In this document: positions 24,001-34,700 of the stretch, in pieces
Layout: each line of letters opens with the position of its first letter
Numbering within the stretch: the first letter of the stretch is position 1
Source: Scolanthus callimorphus
Lineage: Eukaryota; Cnidaria; Anthozoa; Actiniaria; Edwardsiidae
Direction of reading: 5' to 3'
DNA: 64,000 nt
Assembly (NCBI GenBank): GCA_033964015.1
Contig: CM066914.1
Span: 15,331,637 to 15,395,636 of the forward strand
Notes under the pieces: model-generated
Told to the model about the DNA's origin: nothing
The model's database searches: none
The model's input: only the letters and a program-made list of their open reading frames with translations
Made by a program: the position numbers and the translations under genes

Positions 24001-27000
24001 TTTTTGCAGCCCTGCAATATCATACAACCCAAATGCATTTACATGAGAACTTTCATAGCCACATTAACATTATATATACATTAACTTGTTAAAGGAAAGC
24101 TTGTGAAGAAATGACTGGAGGTAACTCAAATATATAGATAGAGAATTGCAAATACAGCTAACCTGCTGGAATCTCTTATTGGTACATATGTCACCACAGG
24201 GGCATCTGTGATTGCTAGAAAGGAAAATAATGATAAGTCACTGAGTCCAGGAATCAACAGAAACAGGAATGATAAAATAACATGATACAATTAAGTATTG
24301 CATCCTGATTGCATGATTATATAGTGACAATTATCTCATAGCATCTGCCATTGTAAGGATTTTACAGGACCTGAATGATAGTGAAGCAAAAATTCCCTAC
24401 TAACCTCTCTTGGACTACGTTAGCATATTATTAAAAGACGATTCATGTGTTTCTACTGTTATTTTAGTTAGTTTTTGAAATCGGAGCTCATAATGTCATA
24501 TGGAATGTTTCAGTTTGTTGTTCTGACTTCTTTTCTGTGGTTGGTTGATGGCTATGTTTAGGTGAGCAAATACCAGTCATTTTATCTTTACTCACCACTC
24601 AATCATCAGAAGCCGGTTCAAGCAATCCTCTCCACACCCAACAAAGTCTGGATTGTCTGGTTCAGGATAGCACTCGCAAGTCATTTTTCTTACTTCTTTG
24701 TTTATTCTCTTTTTTCTTGGAAAAGTAACAAAAAGTAAAACAAATCAAAGACTGTAGGTGTTAGAAGAAACCTATAATACAGTGTGATAGAACATGCTAC
24801 AGTCACAGAGATGGCAATGTTTGACCTTGAATATCTGGGATATTGGATGTTTTGGGCCAACAAATGTCTTTGCACTGTGAAATAATTTTATAAAACTGTA
24901 GGGTTCTATCAAAGTTAATCGAGTGGAATGGTTAGGAAACCTGACACCCTGTTATTGTACTATCTGTTTGTTCAGTTTTTCTGTGGAATCCTTTTGTCTG
25001 TGCACTGTCACGGTACATGAGTACCAAATCCAGCCAGTAAGATGCAAGTGCACTTTCACCTATGCACCTTATATGAGCTTGAAACAAAAGATTGTGCACT
25101 CTCAATGTCACGTGATAGCCCCTCTGAACATCCAACCCACGCTATTGTGTTGTTCCTTTGAAGTATGCCGGGCTTCCTAACCATTCCCCTCAATAAACTA
25201 TGGTTCTATTAAACCATATCAAACACCCCCCACAAAAATTGCGGTTTTTCAGTACCTCACGGCCAAAACCATATAATCTAGAATCATTTACCTTACAAGG
25301 AAGTGACAAATACAGAAGATAGTCTTTTGATAGAATTTCGATAAAAGTAGCAAGAGAATGGTGAAATGTTCAATGAAAACATGCAGGAATTACAGAGACT
25401 CGAGTTCCATTGATTTTGGCTTAGTAACCACACTAAAATAGCCACAGCTAGCCCATGCATGACTCTACCTAGTCCTCCGAAATGCATTCGGCAAAAACGA
25501 CAATGATTCATTGATATGGTTGACAATTTGGACCAAATATGTGAGAGGGTTGGCATCTATGCAGTCATAAGATCACTTTGGTAGCAAAGCTAAAAACTAT
25601 TCAATGTGTTACCAAAGTTTATGACCATTTGGAAATTATGTTAAATTGTTCTGTTTACACAAGTATGTACATGTTGTCTTTTACATATATACTTGTGCTG
25701 GCTTTACATCATTGGCTGCCTGTGCACACACTAATGTTTCCCAAATATCGACTGTTTTTTGAATTGTGAAGTTTGCAGCTTGGCCTCACGATAGCAATTA
25801 GCAACTGAAAAGCCAAAGAGCAAAATGTGTCATTCCCCCCCAAAAAATCCATACCCTTTCTCATGGAAGGGATTGGAAATTTCAGCATGGTGAGCAACTC
25901 AGTCTTCCCACACAATCACTGTATTTTTCACTGGAAATACCTGAGGGGTGGGGGGTCATATCCCAAACCTCTTCTATGGGTATGGATAATTTCTGGAACC
26001 ACATAATGGCCCAATATTCAGAATGTTAATCCAGAAAATCATCCATGCACCTACTTGTCTATTAGGTAGGCATTTTCCTCTATGCGCTCATAATAAGGTG
26101 GTTGATCCTCGCTGTTGATGAAATCACCTGTTCTTCTTGTGTCTGAAAAACAAGAATCTTTCCTTGAATATTCCTTATAGAAAGGCTTATCCTTGAAGAT
26201 AAGGCTAAAATGTGTGAGTTGACATCTCTGCAAACTGAAACTATTCTGCTAGTCCTGCAGTCAATCCAAGTGCCAGACAAAGACTGGTGTGGATCACATT
26301 TTGGTAGGTCTTTTTATTATATACTGTGACCAGCGATATCCATGTGATAAAGCAGTGATAAAAATCGTATCAGTGAAGTGATAAGATATCACTTCACGGC
26401 AAGAATAAAATGCAATTTGTCTTTATTTTATTTGTATATGATAACAAATTATGACATGGCAAGAACTTGATATTGTTAATATTCACTGCTCGAAGACTCG
26501 CTCGTTCGTGTTATGACACGAAAACGATATCAAGTTTTGCCATGAAATAATCTCTATATTAGTAAGCATCCAGCTGATTATATACCATTAAACCTTCCTA
26601 GTTCCAGCAATAGCTACCCGCATTTTCACAGATTTGGGAAGCAAAAACTAGATTTAATCATGGTACAAGTCAAACGTAACCTAGTTAATGTTTGACTCAA
26701 GGCAAGATTTTCTGGGGAGATGGGAAATATTTCATGCTCAATTGCAATGAGTTTTTAAAAGAACAGTTGGCGATGCAACAAAATAGCTGATTGGCTAATT
26801 GGAGGGGAGAAATCAGCTTTATGAAATTACAATTTGGGAAATGCCAACAATTTTAGCATGCATTGCTTTGGCATAGCTTTCTGTGCTGTCTTACCTCCTC
26901 ATCAGTGCTGTCCTCTTCTCTGTAACAGAAAACAAAATTACAGTAATCAAACATCCAATCCTGGATATTTTAATAACAGTGCACAACAATTATGCAATTC

Positions 27001-27918
27001 CAGTTTAGACCCATACCCCACCATGGAGGGAGTTGGACATTTCAGGGGGAGCTGGGGTCATACACCTCAGCTTTATATTTCCCATACAATCACTGTACTA
27101 GGGAACACATAAATTCCCTTCGTGGTGGGGGTATGGATCTTTTCTCAGGGCTCGAACTTCTGGAATAATCATAGTCACAATTTGAATCCTTGTACCAACA
27201 TTATAGGCATAATTTGTCAAAAAAAATTGAGCAATTTCTGGAAATATCTTTACTTCTTGTCAGTTTTTGTTATCTTCTTTACTGTTCTTATCACACTTTA
27301 TATCAGACATATCTATTATAGAACTTCAGCTGTAAATCTGATTCAAATCCAACAGTTCTTGAGAAATTTCCTGTGTCAAATACTAGAAAATTGAACAGGT
27401 TGAATTGGGAAAAGTCCAGAAATTCGATAAGATAACTTAATAACTTATTCAAGTAGCACAGTAAACAAATTTATTAAAAAGCAGCAAACGCGATTCATTG
27501 GCAGTTTATTGAAATCTAAATGGTAAAATAGAGAAGTTACTTCGTATTTTTGACAGCCGCCGAGAGTGAGAGGGAGACATTTTGCTAAGCAATCCCCAAT
27601 GCAAACCACTTGTGACAATAGTCAGTACAGCTGACGTCTGACCAACACAACAACTCGGACACAACAAAACAAAGCTCCTGTTTCACAGTACTTCGTGGGA
27701 AATCTTCAATCACTATAATCCTTAAATGATTTTAGGTTACCTACGAATCAGAAGGTCATAGCATTTTGACATCAACAGTTATTTTTTTATATCAAAACTT
27801 CATGTAAAGTCGATCGAGCATGCACGTTAAGTGCAGGGCAATAGAGTTCTACCAGGTGATCTGCTATTAGTTGGACTTACCCGCAACTATCCGATTTGTC
27901 CGAGCTGTCAGACTTCAT
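12037..27918 (-). CDS. SETD2: SETD2, histone H3K36 trimethyltransferase
   Basis: Trimethylates H3 lysine 36 on transcribed chromatin in the nucleus. Exons on the minus strand (5' to 3'): 27918-27881, 26919-26895, 26107-26055, 24715-24596, 24214-24163, 24011-23935, 23772-23649, 23129-23052, 22398-22301, 21955-21858, 21533-21463, 21211-21077, 20210-20098, 19645-19460, 19014-18754, 18162-18133, 17993-17945, 17249-17219, 16091-14889, 14149-14125, 13962-13870, 13334-13261, 13171-13141, 12987-12886, 12180-12037. All junctions are GT-AG. The sum is 3311 bp; adding the single base missing in the 20210-20098 exon gives 3312 bp, i.e. 1103 residues. AWS, SET, post-SET, WW and SRI domains are present in order. 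The N-terminus is very short: an in-frame TGA precedes the ATG. The third exon's acceptor is chosen by phase; a stronger-looking one at 26142 is out of frame. Confidence 0.9.
12361..12542. mobile_element. MITE family A, copy 3, with 11-bp target duplication
   Basis: A 182-bp element with ends attctcgaacccagagctcc and (right) ctctgggtacgagaat. The 11-mer ggatttttgcc flanks it on both sides (12350-12360 and 12543-12553). Duplications of 9-11 bp are typical of Mutator-like transposons. It lies in the last SETD2 intron. Confidence 0.85.
13681..13814. mobile_element. Foldback element in a SETD2 intron
   Basis: gtttaaatttcgtg at 13681 and cacgaaatttaaac at 13801 begin imperfect arms of about 55 bp that also share gcgcatgcga and tccgaat. 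No coding capacity. Confidence 0.75.
17579..17626. repeat. Short hairpin
   Basis: gaggagaaccat and atggttctcctc form a perfect 12-bp stem with a 24-base loop, in the SETD2 intron 17944-17250. Confidence 0.6.
18240..18370. repeat. GT/GATG-rich minisatellite
   Basis: Degenerate ggtgtgatg-type units make low-complexity open frames on the minus strand (SPDLTSPRHATPSH). These are not coding. It lies in the SETD2 intron between 18754 and 18162. Confidence 0.7.
20098..20210 (-). other. SETD2: SETD2 exon with a one-base deletion
   Basis: The 5' part of this exon reads QSCLKAFLRFQGLSL in the frame set by the previous exon. The 3' part reads WSWMVDAGAKPSGKL in the frame required by the next exon. The frames differ by one base at the AAA run 20153-20155 (TTT on the coding strand). 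Human SETD2 has GLSLLWIWM here, so one T is missing. Either the allele is broken, or this is a homopolymer error in the assembly. Confidence 0.85.
20256..20463 (-). ncRNA. Candidate Pol III ncRNA family, copy 2
   Basis: The body starts with GTTAATTGTTCACT at 20463, 29 bp after the TATA box, and runs 203 nt to five T (20260-20256). The core gatagcgactgtcagggc is identical to the other copies. The hairpin CGUGGG...CCCACG is intact here, unlike in copy 1. It lies inside the SETD2 intron 21076-20211, in the same direction as SETD2, but carries its own promoter-like block. Confidence 0.6.
20485..20525 (-). promoter_or_regulatory. snRNA-type promoter, ncRNA copy 2
   Basis: On the minus strand CCCACATGGA (20525-20516) is followed by TATAAATA (20492-20485), 33 bp start to start. 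The spacer shares little with that of the other copies. Confidence 0.6.
21858..24715 (-). other. SETD2: SETD2 catalytic module: AWS, SET, post-SET exons
   Basis: Seven exons encode the enzyme. AWS zinc-binding segment: MTCECYPEPDNPDFVGCGED and CPCGDICTNKRF (24715-24163). SET domain: KTEKKGWGVRTLEDLE (S-adenosylmethionine pocket), FVIEYCGEVMNYRDF, HYYFMTLRADE, SRFINHSCDPNC (the NHSC catalytic signature) and GEELTFDYQLQRYG with the catalytic Tyr. Post-SET: CYCESPNCRGIIGG with the final zinc cysteines. Every key residue I look for in SETD2 is present, and the exons join in phase, so the enzyme core looks functional. Confidence 0.93.
23357..23619. mobile_element. TIR element in a SETD2 intron
   Basis: Left end ctgtgcgactacgtcaacc; the right end on the other strand is ctctgcgactacgtcaaca. 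The ~20-bp TIRs enclose a 260-bp non-coding body. Confidence 0.75.
24923..25190. mobile_element. TIR element in a SETD2 intron
   Basis: gtggaatggttaggaa at the left and ttcctaaccattcc at the right are inverted matches about 265 bp apart. The interior is non-coding. Confidence 0.65.
25847..25987. mobile_element. MITE family B, copy 1
   Basis: Ends atccataccc and gggtatggat are inverted repeats of a 141-bp element. Internal acaatcactgta and the overall layout match copy 2 at 27008. It lies in a SETD2 intron. Confidence 0.7.
26455..26544. repeat. Palindrome (foldback) in a SETD2 intron
   Basis: catggcaagaacttgatat and its imperfect complement atatcaagttttgccatg are about 50 bp apart. Confidence 0.7.
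27008..27137. mobile_element. MITE family B, copy 2
   Basis: ccataccccaccatggagg and its imperfect inverted copy cttcgtggtgggggtatgg bound a 130-bp body sharing acaatcactgta with copy 1. Sequence just past the right end resembles the inverted arms at 2729 and 7934. Confidence 0.7.
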
Positions 27919-28774
27919 GTTTAACACTAGACGGATGACAAAATCAACTCAGGATATCTTTTAAAGATCCGTAAATTGTCTATCTCGCCCACTCTCCGTC
28001 CTGCTTAGAACACAAACAATGCACGCCAACTCTTTCTCGCACCGGCCAGTAGGCTCAACCCGATGTCACGCACAATTTGACGAAAAGCTCCGATCGGCGG
28101 ATAATTCTCCAAAACAAGTTCCTCATCCTTCTCAGTTTTTGTTGTGATGTCGAGTATTTGGCGTGATTCGAAATTCCATGTCAAATCGGCGTTCGAAAAC
28201 AGCTCGCCCTCCGCTGTTCGAGGTGAAAACTACACGCTCTCATTAGCATTCTGTGGACACATCCGGGCTCTCGCTATAGCATACCCACGTGTTCATTATT
28301 GGCTTGTTTAATTCGCGCGTGAAATCACGTAGAGGGAATACAGAGTTCTTGAACAAGTAACTAATAGTTTTCTTAGGAGAATACACAATAAATAGAGATA
28401 TGCTGTTAGATATAGTTTTTATTATTAAATCCAATGTTTCTGTGTGAATTGTTTGCTATTTTAATTTTTTTACCATGATTCCAATAATAAGAAAGTACTC
28501 GCTTATAGATCGAGAAGTAAATTCTCTCTACTTTGTATTTCTCTGGTTAGCGGATTGTGCAGTTTCTAAACTCCAGTCTTTCTTATAGCAATGCGCCGCA
28601 AGCTCAGCCGGCCACACTATGAATTATTGAGTGCAATCCTTGATTGCGTACGGAGCTTGCTGAGTTTAGCTAGTATCGTTTGGTATCAAAACATTACAAT
28701 TCGCGCCGCCTTCTTCTCCTCTTCTCTGTATGGCCGCCTAGGCCAAGGACGCTTGAAGCCCTTCTTTCGCCACA
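27919..28774. promoter_or_regulatory. Shared 5' region of SETD2 and the SEC14-like gene
   Basis: 856 bp lie between the two divergent start codons. This contains both 5' UTRs and presumably both promoters. The SETD2 side has an in-frame TGA just upstream of its ATG, so no longer N-terminus can be read without another exon. No single strong motif stands out. Confidence 0.5.
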
Positions 28775-31700
28775 ATGAGTGGGCATTTAGACGACCTTTC
28801 TTCCACGCAACAGAAATCTCTCTCAGAGTTTAAAGCGCTTTTAACCAAGGATGACTTACCGAACGAGGTTTGTACGGGTGGGATAATTATCAGTGATATC
28901 CATGATATTTATCGCATTTGCACTGTCAACAAGGCTTTTATCGTGGATATAACATTGACCACTACTTGAACGACCAATGTCCTGTTTTTCAAATTCAACT
29001 TGATTGTATATTGTATTCTATTCGAACACGTAGTAGCTTATACTCTAATTTGTTTATGATTCCCATAACGATATTATGATTTTCAGGCTGGCACCGAATT
29101 TATTGTTTATGTAGGAGAGATGTTTAGTCAAACACAGAGTGCGCTATGCACTTGTAAAACTATTGTATCAAGATTTTATACATTCGAAGCAGTTTTGTTC
29201 TCTTGTGTGCAATCATCCAGCTAGGATAATTCCTACATCCTGCAATCGAATAAAACCACAAGAACTTTCAAACAGCTACGAATTCCTTCCAAGTCGTAAG
29301 CATTTTGCCGTCAGGCCTTATACAGTTTAATGTTCCTGAGATTGCTGCGCTACTTCGAAAGGAAGTTGGCAACTAGGTCGTACTTACATTGAAATGCGGA
29401 ATTTGTTATTATGCATGCTGAAAGACTGATTTTCATATTTTAACATATAACTATACCCACTTTAATCAGTCATCACTCACTGAAGTGACCATTATGAGAT
29501 GTAAAAACACCTGTAAAATTAATTATCTTATCCCACGAAATAAAAGCTTGACATGAAGAAGTCGAAGTTTACAAGTTATGCACTGCTATACCGCATGACT
29601 TGCTAATTTGGAATCCATTAAGCGAGATTATTATATGGCAACGATAGTACGCACGCTCTGATTGGCTAACGAGCGGGCGTAACTCTCCGTAATGCCCACG
29701 GGCATTATGGAAATTCTTAATGCCCGCTCGCAGTTCACGACTGACAAGCATTCATCTCCTTGAAATAACACAAATTCAAAAAGATTTTCAGCGAAATTCA
29801 CAACAAGGAATACATGACACAGTATAACACAAATCTAACTTGTGACAAGAGGAACATAAAGGCCTGAATATCAGAAATGACCTGTTTACAAAAGCAAACA
29901 GAGCCAAAAAGTTACTCCAAGAAATTTGAGTCTATCCGGAGAAAATGAGAACTTAAGGGAGTCAAAATAGCAGCAAAAGATAAAAGCTACATGTAGTCAA
30001 AATTTAATGGGAATTCAAGAAACTTGAGAATAAAAATAATAACAGAAAGCGAGTTCAAACTTTGTGCTTACCGATACTGATAGTGAAGTCGTTCATTTCT
30101 TTTCTCTCTCCATCTCCTCGAGTTAAATTCATTCTTACTTGACGTTTGCTTTGCACAAAAGCCGGCTAAAATAACCATTGCAATTTTCTGGAGAATAGCT
30201 TGTGAAGTATCTTCTTCAGGTTTAACTCTTCTTCCTTATTTATCAAAGGCATTTTCCTAGTGCAAAAGGAGCAATGTTTTCCCCAATGGTGCTAAAAAAA
30301 GTTCAGCTGACGTCGAAGACTTAGTGCTTCCCGGTTGCCTGCCGTTTGGAACTTCTGTAACTCCCTCAAAAGTTTCTCACAAATGACTAAACAACGTTAT
30401 AAAATATCTGTAAAAGAAAGCCGGGATTCCGAAGTATTTGACATCCATAAGAGATTGATTACACTAGATCAAGTCTGGCGTGTTTGTACACACGGGTTTA
30501 TCAGAGAATGAAAAACTCTGAATGAACTCGAGCGCGACGCGGGCGCGTGTCTGAGTTATTTCGGCGGGAAAATGAACGAGGCGACTTCCGGTTCGTAAAA
30601 AGTTTATAGAAAAAGTGCCATATAATAAACAACTTACTAACCTCGACCGTTCGGCATTACGTGAAATATCAAACCTCGGTTTTGGCGTATCAACCTCGCT
30701 ATCGCTCGGTCGATACGCCAAAACCTCAGTTTGATATTTCACGTAATGCCCTCACTCTCGGTTAGTAAGTAGTTAAAAATGAACAATTTCTTGATTTTAT
30801 TAATAATGAAGCAATGTTATTTCTGTATCTTATATTAGATGGCCTAAAAGGAGTATCCAAATCGAAATTGTAGTATCTTTATTAATGTTTCTAAATTCCT
30901 GATTTTCTTATCCGAGATCGTCAGGTTTGTTCATCTTACGACATCACGACACTGCACGATATAGCACGTGCCATCTTGAAGCATCATTTTCCGAATTTTC
31001 TTGACATATAAAACTGCTTATAAATATACAAACCATGGCGTTTGGAAAATCACACGCGAATGCATGATTTCTTAGTCTTTATATTGGTCTATATTGATTC
31101 AGTTGCCGACTTTATTTCATTTGCATTTTATTAATACGACGTCGAGCTAATGATCCATGCCCCCCTACTACTCCAGTCCAGTGTTAGTATTCTCATATGA
31201 ATGTCACAGAGTGCGGCTCTCAATAGTTATGTTTGTCTGTCTGTTGTTCGTTGGTAAAGTAAAATGCGAAGTTACAAATATGCAAAACAGAGATGCCCAA
31301 CGATCCCCAAAGAATTTTGATGTTCACTGGAGGCGAACTTCTAGGGACTTCCTGTGATGGACCTGTAACCACGTGGTATGACGTCATTCAATAGATTAAC
31401 GAATTTAGGGGCATTACTTTGCCTGCAAGAGGCCATTTTTAAGATGCGAGCTCTCGCGTTCGCAGATCCCCTCCCATAATATCCCGTTGAAACTTTGATA
31501 ACCGAAGCCTATTGGTTCCTGCAAGTTTAGTCATCCCCTCCCCCATTTTTGTGTTCCCCAATTACTTTATGTTCTCTCGCTAGCTCCCCCCCCCCCCCCC
31601 CCCCCCCCCCCGACACACTTGTTCCTGATTTGAGGAATAATCAGGATGTTGACAAATTCATGCGGGCTCACCCTGTATATTCACGAGTGTTATGTTACTT

Positions 31701-34700
31701 AATTTATTCCTTGTTTACTGAAATTCCTAAAGTCTATAACTGTTGTCCGTAGTTTGGAAATACTAGAGAATTGATACAGGAGTTGCTGCATGTATTAGTT
31801 GATATTTATGTACTAATTCTTTTTTCAGAGGACGTTGCTGCGGTTTCTGCGAGCGCGCAGTTTCGACGTACAAGCGGCTTATAAGTAAGATGAATAAGAG
31901 TTATCGAGAGCATAGAGTACCATCGCCCTATTTCCATAGCTATCCCCCCCCCCCAGATTGTGTTGTCAAAGTTGCGATCAGTCTACTTTTTTCATTTCCA
32001 TCGTCGATAGGCACGAACGACAAAAGTTTCATAGACGCGGCTGCGAAGACGACTGCTTTTTGTTGTGAAAATATGCACATTTCACTCATTCATTTCATTT
32101 TCGCCGTTGCAACCAAGTGGCAACATTGTTTTACGCCATTTAAAGGGGCTCTCGCACGCTCAATATTTGTCCACCGTGGACAAAAAATAAGTAAAATTGT
32201 AACCGAGAAAATACATGTACAGTTGCCCGTAGTAATCAAAATAATCCTCCAGATTAATAGAAAAACCTTTCAAGTGTTAGACAAATGCAATTCTAGGTTG
32301 TTTTGACCTGTTATCAAGAGGATGGAATTGGATTTGAGCTATATTCTTGTCGGAGAAGTGGCCAGCAAGCGTGCGAGAACCCCTTTAAGGCTGGTTCTCA
32401 CTGGAACGCAAGTACAGGCAAGTGTGAATCAGCGACGCAAGCGCAAGCACAAGCCTCACACTTGACGCAAGCGCAAGGGAACTCAACGTCTTGATTTTCT
32501 TGCGCTCGCGTCTGCGCTCTAGTGTGAACCACACAAGGGAAATGTATGAATTTGATATCCTCGTGCTTGTGTCTGCGCTTGTGTTCTAGTGTGAACCAGC
32601 CTTTAGGGCCAGTTTACATGGTTCTGGGGCCTCCAGGGAAAAGAGAACAAAAGAACTCTGGCAACCCCCGGCTCATATAAACAGGCCCTTACTATGGTAC
32701 GATGATCAAAAAAGCGAAATGATCAAAATAGCGAAACGAAGAAAACTTTGTGCTAATTCTGTATTATGAATGACTCATTTTCCATCGTCAATGAAAATAA
32801 GAATTTATTGGACTCGAATTTAGCACGTCCATAATTACAAACGCTGTCTTTTTCAGACAATACACAGGGACAGTTGAATGGAGACGAAATAACGACATTG
32901 ATGGCATACTAGATAAACCTGTAAGTAACATCGGCTGAGCTTTTTTGACAAGTTGCGCTTATATTGCCATGTGCTTACCCGAGAAAACATATATTCCCGT
33001 ATCTGATTTATTTTATTTTGTGTTTCAGAGACCTTTAGATAAAGAATTTCGTGATGTGAGTAACACATTATCACTTCATGCGCTCTTATTTTAATCTTAA
33101 ATACGAGATTTAACTTGTCGCGCTGAATTCTTGTACTTTGAAACTTTTCAGTTTATTGCTCGTTTTTCATCACGTTCAACTTGTATGTCGCGCAACAAGT
33201 AAAGCAAATGACAACTTTTATTGCAGAAAGTAGGCCCACGCTCTACTTCGCGAAACAAGTGTTTCGCTACAATGTGCGACAGGTTGATGTATTTTGTCTC
33301 GTATTTTAATTTCCCGCCTTTTTAGTCATAAAATGCCAAATTTGTTATGCGTCACTAGTCATGATTTCCCTCCCTCTCGAGTAGGCGCTTTGATAGCGAG
33401 AATTGGTAAATCAAAGTCTTGAGCATAAATCAAACTTCCGTTACCCTGCTAAGCAAAGGTCTTTTTTCTCTGTATTTCGCTGGGCTGGTCGAGAGTCGCG
33501 ACGAAATAAAGAGAAAAGAGGCCTCAGTATAGGGTAAGGCTCCGCGTGCGCTCCAGGCAAACCCCGCCCGCCTGACGCCCGGCACATTATATAAGGCACA
33601 TTATATGCCTGTAGCGCCCGCTAGGCGTGATATATTCGTCGATGGGCAGATGCGAATGATTATTTCCGGGCGAAAGAGGACTAATGTTTACATCAGATAT
33701 GGTTGTAATCCTTTGTCATGCGGGCGTTATTGGTGTGTTACTAAAGATTTATGTGACGGATGATGGTTGTAATCCTTTGTCTTGCGGGCGTTATTGTTTT
33801 TCTAAAAAGATGTCTCGTCTTTTCTAGGTGCTCTCGTGTGGATTTCATAAACACGATAAACATGGTAGACCGTGCTATATTGAGTATACCGGCAGGACCG
33901 ATATACCCGCGTTAATAAAGGTGAACATTAGGGGATATTTTATTGTGTGTGACAAACTCTAGGATGGTTACAGATTTAAAATACAACTAAAGCTAGCGCT
34001 ATAAAAACAATAATTGATTTGACTTTCAGCGATGCGAAAGATATGAAGCATTTCGTATGACTCGTGAAACCGCACGATAGACGGTGCGGTTACGATTCAG
34101 AATCGAAGACTCACAATTGAAAATCACAGCGCATGATATCAGTGATCAATAAGTCAAATACTCGGACTTCTCATCAGAGTAAAGCTTTGAAAAGTACAGA
34201 CTGGGGACAGACTGTGAAAACTGTAAAAAGAACACCTCAAGGGCATTTTTGCTCAAACTTTCAAATGCTTCGCCACGCGTTCGCGATGGTGTCACGGTCG
34301 TGGTACTGGCACGGTCACGGCACTGACATAGCAGTGTCATGGTCACGGTAGTTCCATGGTCACCATACTGACACGGTCACGGTTCTGACATGGTCACGGT
34401 TCTGACATGATCACGATACTGATACGGTCAGGTCATGTTACTGACATGGTCGCGGCTCTGGCGCTGTCACGGTACTAACATGGTCACGGTACTGACACGG
34501 TCACGGTACTGATATTGTTACGATACTGGCACGGTCACGGCACTGACATAGCAGGGTCACGGTAGTTATATGGGCCAGGCTTACACGGACACGGTTCTGA
34601 CATGACCACGGTACTGACATTGTCACGATACTATCACGGTCACGGTACTGGCACGGTCACGCTACTGACATGGTGCCCCTTCTGACGTGGTCACGGCACT

